DNA of 64,000 nucleotides from Streptomyces netropsis (GCF_014203545.1 NZ_JACHJG010000015.1:1-64000), one strand, 5' to 3'; shown: positions 23,963 through 33,095, counted from the stretch's first letter. The notes: generated by a model not told the origin, from the sequence alone. Made by a program: numbers and translations.

Positions 23963-26704
23963 TTACAGCCGGGGGTCCACCGGCTCGGACTCCAGTGCGA
24001 GGATGCCGAAGACCGCCTCGTGGACGCGCCACAGCGGCTCCCCGGCCGCCAGCCGGTCCAGCGCCTCCAGGCCGAGGGCGTACTCGCGCAGCGCGAGCGA
24101 ACGCTTGTGGCCGAGGTGGCGCACGCGCAGCCGGGCGAGGTTGTCCGGGCGGGTGTACTCCGGGCCGTAGATGATCCGCAGGTACTCCCGGCCACGGCAC
24201 TTGACGCCCGGCTGTACGAGCCGGCCGTCGGCACCCCGCAGCAGCGCGGCGAGAGGCTTGACGACCATTCCCTCGCCACCGGCGGCGGTCAGCTCCAGCC
24301 ACCAGCGCACACCCGCGGCGACGGACGTCTCGTCCTCGGTGTCGACGACCAGCCGACCGGTGGGGGCCAGGAGGCGGTTCAGATACGTGCCGTCGCCGTC
24401 GGCGGGCGAGGACGCGAGGGCGGCCTCGGCGTCGATCAGGCGGTCGATCAGCGCGAGCTGCTCGTCGTGCGGGAGCGCGGCGAGACTGCGGCCCTGGGCG
24501 GCCAGGATCTGGAACGGGGCCAGGCGGATGCCGTCCAGGCCGTCCGTGCCCCCGGCGCCGGCATCGGCCCGGCCCGGACGTCCGGGCGCCGGCTCCTCGC
24601 TCTCGCCCGGCCAGCCCCGCGTGGTGTCGCCGACCGGCCAGCAGTAACGCCCGTAGGCCTCCGTGAACGCCTCGGCGTCCTCGGCGCGCTCGCGCTGGCG
24701 GCCGAGCAGGTCCGCGACGTCCACGCCGCGGGCCGCGGCGGACTCCAGGGCGGTGAGCACACCGGGGAAGACCGTACGGGCGGCGGCGCCGACGGCCGCG
24801 TACTGGTTGCGCAGCAGGCCCGCGGCCTTGAGGGACCAGGGCATCAGCTCGGCGTCCAGCAGCAGCCAGTCCGTGTCGAGCTCCGCCCACAGGCCCGCCG
24901 CGCCGACGCAGCGGCCCAGTCGGCCGAGGACGCGCTCGGTCATCTCCGGGTCGTCGAAGAACGGCCGTCCGGTACGGGTGTACAGCGCCCCGGAGGCGCC
25001 TTCGGGGGCACCGAACCGTTCGCGGGCCACGTCCGCGTCACGGCAGACGAGGACCACGGCGCGCGAGCCCATGTGCTTCTCCTCGCAGACCACCTGGCGC
25101 ACACCGTCGGCGCGGTAGGCGGCGAAGGCCTCCGCGGGGTGCTCCAGATAGCCCTCCTCCTTGGACGTCGCGCAGGGCGCCATGGTCGGCGGGAGGTAGG
25201 TGAGCAGTCGGGGGTCGACCGCGAAGCGGCTCATGACCTCCAGAGCCGCCGCGGCGTTCTCCTCCTTCACGGCGACGCGGCCCATGTGCCGGGTCTCCAC
25301 GGACCGGCGGCCCGTGACGTCGGCGAGGTCGAGCGGGCGCCCGTCGGCACCGCCCGGGGCCTCGCTCGCGAGGGGCTTCGTCGGCTCGTACCAGACACGC
25401 TCGGCGGGCACGCCCACGAGCTCGCGCTCGGGCCAGCGCAGGGCGGTCATCCGGCCGCCGAAGACGGCGCCCGTGTCGAGGCAGATGGTGTTGTTGAGCC
25501 AGGTGGCCGAGGGGGTCGGGGTGTGGCCGTAGACCACGGCGGCACGGCCGCGGTAGTCCTCGGCCCAGGGGTAGCGCACGGGCAGGCCGAACTCGTCGGT
25601 CTCGCCGGTCGTGTCGCCGTATAGGGCGTGCGAGCGGACCCGGCCGGAGGTGCGGCCGTGGTACTTCTCGGGCAGCCCGGCGTGGCAGACGACGAGCGCG
25701 CCGCCGTCGAGGACGTAGTGGCTGACCAGGGACTCGATGAACTCCCGCACCCGGGCGCGGAAGTCCGGGTCGGCGGCGTCCTCGCGCTCCAGCTGCTCGA
25801 TCGTCTCGGCGAGGCCGTGGGAGTGCTGGACCTTGCGGCCGCTCAGGTAACGGCCGAGCTTGTTCTCGTGGTTGCCGGGGACGCACAGGGCGTGCCCGGC
25901 GGCGACCATGCCCATGACGAGGCGCAGCACACCGGGGCTGTCGGGGCCGCGGTCGACCAGGTCGCCGACGAAGACGGCGGTGCGCCCGTCGGGGTGCGCG
26001 GCGTCCACCGGGCGGCCGGCGTCGTCGCGGGTCAGGGCGTAGCCGAGCGCGGTGAGCAGGGTCTCCAGCTCGGACCGGCAGCCGTGGATGTCGCCGACGA
26101 TGTCGAACGGGCCGGTGACGTGCCGCAGGTCGTTGAAGCGGCGCTCCAAGACGATCTCGGCCGCGTCGGTCTCGGCGGCGCCCCGCAGGACATGCACCTT
26201 GCGGAATCCCTCGCGCTCCAGGTGGCGCAGGGAGCGGCGCAGTTCGCGCTGGTGGCGCTGGATGACACGGCGCGGCAGCCCGGCCCGGTCGGGGCGGGCG
26301 GCGTTGCGCTCGGCGCAGATCTGCTCGGGGACGTCGAGGACGATCGCGACGGGCAGCACGTCGTACTGACGGGCCAGGGCCACGAGCTGCTTGCGGGCCT
26401 CGGGCTGGACGTTGGTCGCGTCGACGACGGTGAGCCGCCCGGCCGCGAGCCGCTTGCCCGCGATGTAGTGCAGGACGTCGAAGGCGTCACCGCTGGCGCT
26501 CTGGTCGTTCTCGTCGTCGCTGACCAGGGCGCGGCAGAAGTCGGAGGAGACGACCTCGGTGGGCTTGAAGTGCCGGGCGGCGAAGGTGGACTTGCCGGAG
26601 CCGGTGGCGCCGACGAGGACCACGAGGGACAGGTCGGGCACGGCGAGCGTGCGGTGGTCGGGGGCCGGGGCCGGGGTCGGGGTCGGGCCGTTCATCGCGT
26701 TCAT
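23963..26704 (-). CDS. pnkp: Polynucleotide kinase-phosphatase-ligase Pnkp (RNA repair)
   Basis: This 913-aa three-domain enzyme has an N-terminal kinase with P-loop VGATGSGKST (about 33-42). A calcineurin-like phosphatase follows with GDIHGCRSELETLL, GDLVDRGPDSP and GNHENKLGRYLSG. The C-terminal ligase-like adenylyltransferase has VCEEKHMGSRAVVLV (nucleotidyl Lys) and GEGMVVKP. Bacterial Pnkp repairs RNA cut by ribotoxins: it heals 5'-OH and 2',3'-cyclic phosphate ends and, with Hen1, seals them. Its start overlaps the Hen1 stop (ATGA), giving 1:1 coupling. Low-complexity inserts near the ligase end (PGRADAGAGG) look like loops. All visible catalytic motifs are intact. Confidence 0.93.
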   Translation of the reverse strand: MNAMNGPTPTPAPAPDHRTLAVPDLSLVVLVGATGSGKSTFAARHFKPTEVVSSDFCRALVSDDENDQSASGDAFDVLHYIAGKRLAAGRLTVVDATNVQPEARKQLVALARQYDVLPVAIVLDVPEQICAERNAARPDRAGLPRRVIQRHQRELRRSLRHLEREGFRKVHVLRGAAETDAAEIVLERRFNDLRHVTGPFDIVGDIHGCRSELETLLTALGYALTRDDAGRPVDAAHPDGRTAVFVGDLVDRGPDSPGVLRLVMGMVAAGHALCVPGNHENKLGRYLSGRKVQHSHGLAETIEQLEREDAADPDFRARVREFIESLVSHYVLDGGALVVCHAGLPEKYHGRTSGRVRSHALYGDTTGETDEFGLPVRYPWAEDYRGRAAVVYGHTPTPSATWLNNTICLDTGAVFGGRMTALRWPERELVGVPAERVWYEPTKPLASEAPGGADGRPLDLADVTGRRSVETRHMGRVAVKEENAAAALEVMSRFAVDPRLLTYLPPTMAPCATSKEEGYLEHPAEAFAAYRADGVRQVVCEEKHMGSRAVVLVCRDADVARERFGAPEGASGALYTRTGRPFFDDPEMTERVLGRLGRCVGAAGLWAELDTDWLLLDAELMPWSLKAAGLLRNQYAAVGAAARTVFPGVLTALESAAARGVDVADLLGRQRERAEDAEAFTEAYGRYCWPVGDTTRGWPGESEEPAPGRPGRADAGAGGTDGLDGIRLAPFQILAAQGRSLAALPHDEQLALIDRLIDAEAALASSPADGDGTYLNRLLAPTGRLVVDTEDETSVAAGVRWWLELTAAGGEGMVVKPLAALLRGADGRLVQPGVKCRGREYLRIIYGPEYTRPDNLARLRVRHLGHKRSLALREYALGLEALDRLAAGEPLWRVHEAVFGILALESEPVDPRL

Positions 26705-28176
26705 ACCGCCTTCGCCTCCTTCGCGGTCTCGTTGTGCGGGGTGGGCTTGTCGCTCTTCAGCTTGTGGAAGACCGCCATCTGGGTGGGCGGCCCCACCTCG
26801 GGGTCGTCGGGGCCCACGGGGGCGAACTCCACGCCGTATCCGTGCCGTTCGGCGACCGCGTCCGCCCAGGTGCGGAACTCGTCCCGGTTCCACTCGAAGC
26901 GGTGGTCGGCGTGCCGGACGTGCCCGGCGGGGAGGGACTCCCAGCGGACGTTGTACTCCACGTTGGGAGTGGTCACCACGACCGTCGCGGGCCGGGCAGC
27001 GCCGAACACCGCGTACTCCAGGGCGGGCAGCCGGGGCAGGTCGAGGTGCTCGATGACCTCGCTGAGCACGGCCGCGTCGTACCCGGCGAGCCGGCGGTCG
27101 GTGTAGGCGAGCGAACCCTGCAGCAGCCGCACCCGCGCCGACTGGCGCTCGGTCATGCGCTCCAGCCGCAGCCGCCGCGATGCCTCCTTGAGTGCGCGCA
27201 TCGAGACGTCCACGCCGACGATCTCGGTGAACCGCGTGTCCTTGAGCAGCTCCCCCACCAGCTGGCCCTGCCCGCACCCCAGGTCGAGCACGCGCTCCGC
27301 GCCGGCCGCGCGCAGGGCGCCGAGGATCGCCTCCCGTCGCCGCACGGCGAGCGGCACCGGCTTCTCCTCGGTGTCCGCCTCCTCGTCCACGGCGTTGTCG
27401 AGCTCCTCGGCCTCGGCGTCGTCCGCCTCGGCCAGCCGGGCGAGGGCATCGCGGGTGAGCGACCAGCGGCGGGCGAGATAGCGGCTGGTGATGAGCCGCT
27501 GCTCGGGGTGGCTCTCCAGCCAGCCCGCACCGGCGCGCAGCAGCTTCTCCACCTCGTCGGGCGACACCCAGTAGTGCTTGGCGTCGTCCAGCACGGGCAG
27601 CAGCACGTACAGATGCCGCAGCGCGTCAGCGAGCGGCAGCTCGCCCTCTAGCACCAGCTGTACGTAGCGCGAGTGACCCCACTCCGGGAACCGCTCGTCC
27701 AGCTCCACCGGCTGAGCCGTCACCGCCCAGCCCAGGGGGGCGAAGAGCCGATGCACCAGCCCCGCGCCGCCCCGGGCGGGCAGCACGGGCACCTCGATGC
27801 GCAGGGGCATCGAGGTGCCGGGCAGCTCCGGCCGGGCGGCGCACTGGCCCTTGAGGGCGCTGGAGAAGACGGCGGCGAGCGCCACCGCCAGCAGCGAGGA
27901 CGCCGCGTACGGCCGGTCGTTGACGTACTGCGCCAAAGCCGAGTCGGGGGCACCGCCGCGGCCTTGGCTCTTGCTCCTGCGCACCAGCGCCACGGGGTCG
28001 ATCTCCAACAGCAGCGCCGCCGTGCAGCGCTCCGCCGTCGCCTCGGGGTAGAGGACGTGCGCGGTGCCATGGGAGGTCGAGAACTGCTGCGCCCGGTCGG
28101 GGTGTTTGTGCAGCAGGAACCCGAGATCGGTCGCGGGAGCCCCGGCCGTGCCGGTGGTACTTATCGTCAGGAACAC
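26701..28176 (-). CDS. hen1: 3'-terminal RNA ribose 2'-O-methyltransferase Hen1
   Basis: This 491-aa protein has an N-terminal Hen1-N domain (about 1-245), which binds and activates the Pnkp ligase module. An acidic linker follows (EAEELDNAVDEEADTEE), then a SAM methyltransferase with VLDLGCGQGQLVGELL. The Hen1 metal site reads SEVIEHLDLP and HADHRFEWNRDEF. Hen1 methylates the 2'-OH at the break so the repaired RNA resists recutting at the same site. I choose GTG 28176: no ribosome site exists and CATACT ends 7 nt upstream, so the mRNA is likely leaderless. It overlaps pnkp by 4 bp. Confidence 0.93.
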   Translation of the reverse strand: MFLTISTTGTAGAPATDLGFLLHKHPDRAQQFSTSHGTAHVLYPEATAERCTAALLLEIDPVALVRRSKSQGRGGAPDSALAQYVNDRPYAASSLLAVALAAVFSSALKGQCAARPELPGTSMPLRIEVPVLPARGGAGLVHRLFAPLGWAVTAQPVELDERFPEWGHSRYVQLVLEGELPLADALRHLYVLLPVLDDAKHYWVSPDEVEKLLRAGAGWLESHPEQRLITSRYLARRWSLTRDALARLAEADDAEAEELDNAVDEEADTEEKPVPLAVRRREAILGALRAAGAERVLDLGCGQGQLVGELLKDTRFTEIVGVDVSMRALKEASRRLRLERMTERQSARVRLLQGSLAYTDRRLAGYDAAVLSEVIEHLDLPRLPALEYAVFGAARPATVVVTTPNVEYNVRWESLPAGHVRHADHRFEWNRDEFRTWADAVAERHGYGVEFAPVGPDDPEVGPPTQMAVFHKLKSDKPTPHNETAKEAKAV

Positions 28177-28210
28177 GCGACTGAGTATGGTCGGACGCGT
28201 TCCACGACTG

Positions 28211-29203
28211 CTAACCCTTTTCGGGGTGGCCGGCTTCGGCGGGGCGGTTCTGGAGGAGGGGGTTTTCGAGGAGGGGGTTTTCGAGAAGGCGGGCCAACTC
28301 CGCGATCCGCTCCGGGCCGACCCGGCAGCAGCCACCGATGAGCCGCGCCCCCGCCTGCTGCCACGCCCCCACCCGCTCGGGGTCGAACGTGGGGCTCCCC
28401 CGCCAGTCCCGTGCCCACGCATCCCACTCCTCCCCACTGTTCGGATAGACCACCACCGGCTTCCCGGTCGTCCGCGCCGCGATCTCCACGGCCCGGTCGA
28501 CATCACGCGGCTCACAGCAATTGACCCCCACGGCGATGACCTGGTCGTCGTCCGCGGCGAGCGCGAACGCCTCGGCGAGCGGCTGTCCCGCCCGGGTCTG
28601 CTCCCCCACGACGCTGTACGACAGCCATACGGGCACCCCGCAACCCCGCACCGCCGCGAGCAGCGCCCGTGCCTCGTCCATGTCCGGCACGGTCTCCAGC
28701 GCGAGCACGTCCGGCCCGGCCGCCACCAGGGCCTCGATCCGGGGCCGGTGGAAGCGCTCCAGCTCCGTCACGCTCAGCCCGTACCGGCCGCGGTACTCGC
28801 TGCCGTCCGCGAGCATCGCCCCGTACGGCCCCACGGACGCGGCGACCCACACCTCCCGCCCGCCCCCCGCGGCCTCCCCGGCCCCCGCGGCCTGCCGCGC
28901 GAGCTCCACGCTCCGCCGCAGCAGGCCCGCGGCCTCCTCCGGCCCCAGGCCACGCCGGGCGAACCCTTCGAACGTGGCCTGGTAGCTGGAAGTGATGAGC
29001 ACCCGCGCGCCGGCCCGTACGTACGCCGCGTGCGCCTGCTCGATCTGCCCCGGATCGTCGGCGAGCAGCCGGGCCGACCACAGCTCGTCGGACAGGTCAC
29101 AGCCCTGCGCCGCCAGTTGGTTGGACAGGCCGCCGTCCAGGACGAGCGGTCCGCGCGCGAGCGCGGTGGCGAGCGGCATGCTGGGGGCGGGGGTGGCTGT
29201 CAT
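28211..29203 (-). CDS. mmuM: Homocysteine S-methyltransferase (MmuM-like)
   Basis: This 330-aa protein is a TIM-barrel methyltransferase with LVLDGGLSNQLAAQGCDL, SYQATFEGFARRG and zinc ligands GVNCCEPRDV and IGGCCRVGPERI. It methylates homocysteine to methionine using S-methylmethionine or SAM. The start is ATG 29203 with GAGGAG upstream. Its C-terminus contains a perfect 15-bp tandem duplication that adds ENPLLENPLL. It lies 34 bp upstream of the Hen1 start on the same strand. Cotranscription is possible, and a link through SAM/homocysteine recycling is tempting but unproved. Confidence 0.9.
   Translation of the reverse strand: MTATPAPSMPLATALARGPLVLDGGLSNQLAAQGCDLSDELWSARLLADDPGQIEQAHAAYVRAGARVLITSSYQATFEGFARRGLGPEEAAGLLRRSVELARQAAGAGEAAGGGREVWVAASVGPYGAMLADGSEYRGRYGLSVTELERFHRPRIEALVAAGPDVLALETVPDMDEARALLAAVRGCGVPVWLSYSVVGEQTRAGQPLAEAFALAADDDQVIAVGVNCCEPRDVDRAVEIAARTTGKPVVVYPNSGEEWDAWARDWRGSPTFDPERVGAWQQAGARLIGGCCRVGPERIAELARLLENPLLENPLLQNRPAEAGHPEKG
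28253..28282. repeat. Tandem 15-bp duplication in the 3' end of mmuM
   Basis: GAGGAGGGGGTTTTC occurs twice without a gap (28253-28267 and 28268-28282). It encodes the repeated pentapeptide ENPLL near the protein's C-terminus. It is in frame and so tolerated. It could vary between strains by slippage. Confidence 0.85.
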
Positions 29204-29284
29204 CGGCTGCTCCTCGGGGGCGGTGGACGGCGGCCGGCGAGGCAGATGGGGAAGCCAGCGGGCGCCGGGCGGACGGGGCGGGGG

Positions 29285-30208
29285 TCAGCCCAACTGGGGC
29301 TGGACCTGTGAGGAAATCAGCTCCAGCTGATCGAGGTCGTCGAGGTCCAGGATCTGGAAGTAGATCCGGGACGAGCCGATCGCCGCGTACCGGCCGATCT
29401 TGTCAACCACCTCGGCCGGCGAGCCCGCCAGCCCGTTCGCCTTGAGCTCGGCCACGTCCCGGCCGATGACCGCCGCCCGCCGCGCCACCTCGGCGTCGTC
29501 CTTGCCGACGCAGGCCACCAGGGCGTTGGAGTAGACCAGGTCCTCACCCTTGCGGCCGATCGCCTCGGCGGCCGCCCGCACCCGGCCGAACTGCCGCTCG
29601 CTGTCCTCGATGGAGGCGAAGGGGATGTTGAACTCGTCGGCGTACTTCGCGGCGAGCCGCGGCGTACGGATCGCGCCGTGACCACCGATCAGCACCGGCA
29701 CCTTGGCCTGGGCGGGCTTGGGCAGCGCCGGGGAGTCGGCGAGCTGGTAATAGGTGCCGTCGAACGTGAACGTCTTGCCCTGCTCCGTCTCCCAGAGCCC
29801 CGTGATGATCTCCAGCTGCTCCTCCAGCCGTCCGAACTTCTCCTTCGGGAACGGGATGCCGTACGCCCGGTGCTCCTCCTCGAACCAGCCCGCGCCCAGC
29901 CCCAACTCGACCCGGCCGCCGGACATCTGGTCGACCTGCGCCACCTGGATGGCGAGCACCCCGGGCAGTCGGAAGGTGCCGGCGGTCATCAGCGTGCCCA
30001 GCCGGATCCGGCGGGTCTCACGGGCGAGGCCCGCGAGCGTGATCCAGGCGTCGGTCGGCCCGGGCAGCCCGTCGGCGGAGCCCATGGCCAGATAGTGGTC
30101 GGACCGGAAGAAGGCGTCGAAGCCGAGGTCCTCGGTGGCCTTGGCGACGGTGAGCAAGGTCTCATAGCTCGCCCCTTGCTGGGGCTCGGTGAAGATGCGC
30201 AGATCCAT
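29285..30208 (-). CDS. LLM-class F420-dependent oxidoreductase
   Basis: This 307-aa luciferase-like monooxygenase fold protein starts MDLRIFTEPQQGASYETLLT, with ATEDLGFDAFFRSDHYLAM, the nonpolar barrel strand RRIRLGTLMTAGTFRLPG and GRVELGLGAGWFEEEH. Actinobacterial members of this F420-type subfamily use F420 rather than FMN. The physiological substrate is unknown. I choose ATG 30208 because the in-frame extension upstream (WWAVDAGPGVQDGS) is not conserved in style. The downstream gene is mmuM after an 81-bp gap. Nothing indicates loss of function. Confidence 0.88.
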   Translation of the reverse strand: MDLRIFTEPQQGASYETLLTVAKATEDLGFDAFFRSDHYLAMGSADGLPGPTDAWITLAGLARETRRIRLGTLMTAGTFRLPGVLAIQVAQVDQMSGGRVELGLGAGWFEEEHRAYGIPFPKEKFGRLEEQLEIITGLWETEQGKTFTFDGTYYQLADSPALPKPAQAKVPVLIGGHGAIRTPRLAAKYADEFNIPFASIEDSERQFGRVRAAAEAIGRKGEDLVYSNALVACVGKDDAEVARRAAVIGRDVAELKANGLAGSPAEVVDKIGRYAAIGSSRIYFQILDLDDLDQLELISSQVQPQLG

Positions 30209-30455
30209 GCTTCCATCCTGCACTCCCGGGCCCGCGTCAACCGCCCACCACCTCCTTCGCCCCACCCTCCCCGGTCGGGTGAAATTCCGTCACGCCCACC
30301 GGGCGGCGCAACCCCCGACAGTGTCCGGCGCGCCCGGTGATCGTTGGCTCGGGCGGAGCCGGACCGCCCGGCCCGCGCACCGGTGTCCGCCGCCGGAGGC
30401 GACGACCGCGACACCGCCCGCCCGCACCGGGCGGGCCGGGGCCGAGGAGGCCGCG

Positions 30456-30761
30456 ATGACCCAGGAAACCGTGCCCGACGAGGCGCCACCACCACAGGCC
30501 GCTCCACAGCCCGCTCCACAGCCACAAGGCCCACCCAAGGGTCTGCTGCAGCAGATGGAGGAGCTGATGGCGGCGCTGACCGCCGATCTGTCGCAACTCG
30601 ACGCCGAACTCCAGTCCTCCGGCGAGGGCCCCTCGGCCGATGCGCCGCGGTCGCCGGCATCGCCGCGTGAGTGGCATGTCCCGGCCGACCCGGCCGGCAC
30701 TCCGGCCGCGGACACGATCAGCCGTCCGGCCGACGGCCATCGCACCCGTCACGCACTCTGA
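30456..30761 (+). CDS. 101-aa Pro/Gln-rich hypothetical protein
   Basis: The protein starts MTQETVPDEAPPPQAAPQPA. A short helix (LLQQMEELMAALTADLSQLD, about 32-51) with heptad-like leucines is followed by a polar tail. The start codon has GAGGAGG 6 nt upstream, which is the best evidence for the gene. The helix could form a small coiled coil. No family is recognised, and it stands alone between divergent and convergent neighbours. Confidence 0.5.
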   Translation: MTQETVPDEAPPPQAAPQPAPQPQGPPKGLLQQMEELMAALTADLSQLDAELQSSGEGPSADAPRSPASPREWHVPADPAGTPAADTISRPADGHRTRHAL

Positions 30762-30777
30762 CCGCGCCGCGCGGTAA

Positions 30778-30833
30778 GCGGACCGCCGAGCGCCGTACGC
30801 GAGCGGACCGTACGCGGACCGCCGAGCGCCGTA
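30778..30833. repeat. 20-bp direct repeat, period 36
   Basis: GCGGACCGCCGAGCGCCGTA occurs at 30778-30797 and 30814-30833. Partly matching GCGGACCGTACGCGGACC sequence lies between. It sits just after the 101-aa gene and before the convergent helical protein gene, where it may also form weak hairpins. Confidence 0.75.
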
Positions 30834-30877
30834 GCCGGCGACGCCGTCACGGCTTCCGTAAGTGATGGCGTTCCGCG

Positions 30878-31336
30878 TCATGCCGCCCCTCCTCGCTCCC
30901 TCAGCGCGAGCCGCCTTTGCAGGCCGCGCACCCGGTCACTCGTCTCGTCGGCGGCGTCTATCGCCTCGATGCACTGCCAGTACAGGCCGTCCTCCTCGGA
31001 GGCGCAGGCGACGCCGACCAGCGCTATGCCCACCTCGCCGAGGAGTCCGCCCAGCGCCGTCAACGCCGCCCAGGGGTCGCGCACTTCCGTCAGCTGCGCC
31101 GCCCGTAAGCCTCCCTCGCGCGGCGCACCCTGGCGCAGCGCACCGGAGGCCCGGCCTCCCGCCTCGCTCAGGCCACCGGCCGCCGCGCGGGCCTCGAAGG
31201 GCCCGTGCACCGCGAGATGACCACCGATCGCTTCCGCCAGTGCCTGTGTCTGCCATGCCTCGATGACGATGTCCTGCACCGCCCTGGCCTGCGCCAAGGC
31301 GAGCCGGGTGGCTCTGACGAGCCGCATTGCCTCCAT
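30878..31336 (-). CDS. Helical Streptomyces-specific hypothetical protein (DUF6099-like)
   Basis: This 152-aa, nearly all-helical protein starts MEAMRLVRATRLALAQARAV and has a glycine-rich central loop (AAAGGLSEAGGRASG). The second half is GGLLGEVGIALVGVACASEE. The pattern resembles a small family I recall as DUF6099, found in Streptomyces. I am not certain of the number and no function is known. The start at 31336 has GGGGGAC upstream. It may share a leftward transcript with the MazG gene 119 bp away. Confidence 0.65.
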   Translation of the reverse strand: MEAMRLVRATRLALAQARAVQDIVIEAWQTQALAEAIGGHLAVHGPFEARAAAGGLSEAGGRASGALRQGAPREGGLRAAQLTEVRDPWAALTALGGLLGEVGIALVGVACASEEDGLYWQCIEAIDAADETSDRVRGLQRRLALRERGGAA

Positions 31337-31455
31337 GCCCGGTCCCCCACTTTCCCGACTGCCCGCTCCTCACTACCCAGAGTGATGACTAACCGCCGGA
31401 AAAGCCAGGGGAATTCAGAAATCTGTGGATACCAGATGCGCTGTGGATATCTCAA

Positions 31456-31827
31456 TCACTCCGGAGAGTGACGAGGGCCCTCGTCCGCCCGCGATCCCGG
31501 CGTCGTACCCTCCACCGGGAAACGGCTCTCATTGCGGTCGATCTTCGCCGCGAGCGCCGCCAGCAGGTCGATCCCGAGGACCTCGCAGAACTGCAACAGG
31601 TAGGCCAGGACGTCGGCGACCTCGTCCTCCACCCGCCCCGCCGTCTCAGGGGCGTCCATCACCCGCGCCGACTGCTCCGGCGTCAGCCACTGGAAGATCT
31701 CGACCAGTTCGGACGCCTCGACGCTGAGCGCGGCGGCGAGATTCTTGGGTGTGTGGAAGGGCTGCCAGTCGCGCGCCGCGGCGAACGCGGACAGCCTCTG
31801 CTGCAAGGTCTTGAGATCTTCGGTCAC
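31456..31827 (-). CDS. MazG-like nucleotide pyrophosphohydrolase
   Basis: This 123-aa protein has the MazG-type helical bundle with EASELVEIFQW (E-x2-E pattern) and EDEVADVLAYLLQF (the second ExxD metal site). Such enzymes hydrolyse NTPs or dNTPs to monophosphate and pyrophosphate and help clear aberrant nucleotides. The GTG start at 31827 overlaps the stop of the upstream AAA gene (GTGA), so the two are translationally coupled. A short variable tail follows residue 105. The single-domain length fits the dimeric short MazG group. Confidence 0.88.
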   Translation of the reverse strand: MTEDLKTLQQRLSAFAAARDWQPFHTPKNLAAALSVEASELVEIFQWLTPEQSARVMDAPETAGRVEDEVADVLAYLLQFCEVLGIDLLAALAAKIDRNESRFPVEGTTPGSRADEGPRHSPE

Positions 31828-33071
31828 GGCCCCAGGTCTACCACCGACGCTCCCGCCGCCCGCGCCGCCTCCTCCCCCGCCGCCCCACGCACCGTGCCCA
31901 CCAGCCGGATGTGCCCCCGCTCGCACATGCGCGCCGCCAGCCCCACCAGTTCCCGTGCCTGCCGCTCGTCCAGACACCGGTCGAGCCCGTCCGCCAGCAC
32001 GGTCAGCGTCTGCAGAGCCGGTAACACCTCGGCCGCCTGGTCCACGGCCAGCACCCCGGGCCCGGTCAACAGGACGAGACACAAGGCCAGATAGCGCAGC
32101 TCCCCGTCCGCCAGCCGCTCCAGAGGCGTCGCCGCACCCGCCTTCCGCGCCAGCACGGCCCGCACGAAGCCACCGTCCAGTTCCTGGACCGTCAACCCTT
32201 CGACCGACCCTCGGCAACCGGCGCCCGCCGCCGCGACCAGCAGCCCGTGCCGGATGACGCACTCGTGACGGGTGCGCCCCAGAACCGCCGCGACGTTGTC
32301 GCAGGCACCCCGCAGCATCCCGTCGCGGGCAGCAGCCGGCATGCGCATCAGCTCCGGCCGGGGGTCGCAGGGGAAGACGGAGCGCAGCGCGACCACCACC
32401 TGCTCGGCCGCGTCGAGGACCATTCGCTGGCCCGCGGTCTTGCCCGCCACCCGAAGAGGCAGCAACGAGGTACCGAGCCGGTCGTCGGGCAGCGGCGCCC
32501 GGGTGACCGGCACCGCGCCCGCGGTGTGCCAGACGGCCTCGACCGTCCGCAGTCCCGGATCGCGCAGCGCGGTGGACAGCAGAGTCTCCCCGGAACCGGT
32601 CAGCCGCTCACCGACGACCCGCAGCACGGGCTCGGCCTGTACGGCCACATCCAGCCGCACCGGACCCGCCGGGCCCGTGACGGTGCAGCCGATCCGGAAG
32701 CCGCGCCGCCCTTGCGCGTCGGGCCGGGCCTGCTGCGGCACGCACGCGGAAGGGCCGCCGGCCACCGGGGCGAGGGCCTCTTCGAGGGTGTCACCGCCTG
32801 CGAGCCGCGCGAGGACTTCGTAGGCCTGGAGGGCACTGGATTTACCGCTGCCGCTCCCTCCTCTGAAGAGGGTCAGCGGTCCGAGCGGGAAGACGGCGTT
32901 GCGATGCGACTTGAAAGCGGACAGCCGCAGTTCGGTCACCGCGGGCCTCTGAGGAAGCCGAGAAGGCTGCTGAGGAACCTGAGGGGGCTGTGAAACCTGC
33001 TGTGGGAGCTGAGAAGCCTGAGGAAGCTGAGAAGGGGGGCCGGCGGCCGGTCGGGCACAGCTTGCGTCCAT
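31824..33071 (-). CDS. SMC/RecF-like AAA ATPase coupled to MazG
   Basis: The protein has a RecF/AAA_21-like nucleotide-binding core: VTELRLSAFKSHRNAVFPLG, then Walker A FRGGSGSGKSSALQAYE. A late ATPase segment reads ERLADGELRYLALCLVLL (signature-like), then GVLAVDQAAEVLP (Walker B-like, with Asp but Gln where Glu is usual). The first 44 residues are a Pro/Gln/Ser repeat (QLPQASQLPQQVSQPP). An alternative GTG at 32939 with GAGG upstream would remove it, giving about 371 aa. It may act in DNA or nucleotide stress together with MazG; this is inference from the 4-bp overlap. Confidence 0.75.
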   Translation of the reverse strand: MDASCARPAAGPPSQLPQASQLPQQVSQPPQVPQQPSRLPQRPAVTELRLSAFKSHRNAVFPLGPLTLFRGGSGSGKSSALQAYEVLARLAGGDTLEEALAPVAGGPSACVPQQARPDAQGRRGFRIGCTVTGPAGPVRLDVAVQAEPVLRVVGERLTGSGETLLSTALRDPGLRTVEAVWHTAGAVPVTRAPLPDDRLGTSLLPLRVAGKTAGQRMVLDAAEQVVVALRSVFPCDPRPELMRMPAAARDGMLRGACDNVAAVLGRTRHECVIRHGLLVAAAGAGCRGSVEGLTVQELDGGFVRAVLARKAGAATPLERLADGELRYLALCLVLLTGPGVLAVDQAAEVLPALQTLTVLADGLDRCLDERQARELVGLAARMCERGHIRLVGTVRGAAGEEAARAAGASVVDLGP

Positions 33072-33095
33072 GCCCGGACCGTATGCGGCTACCGG

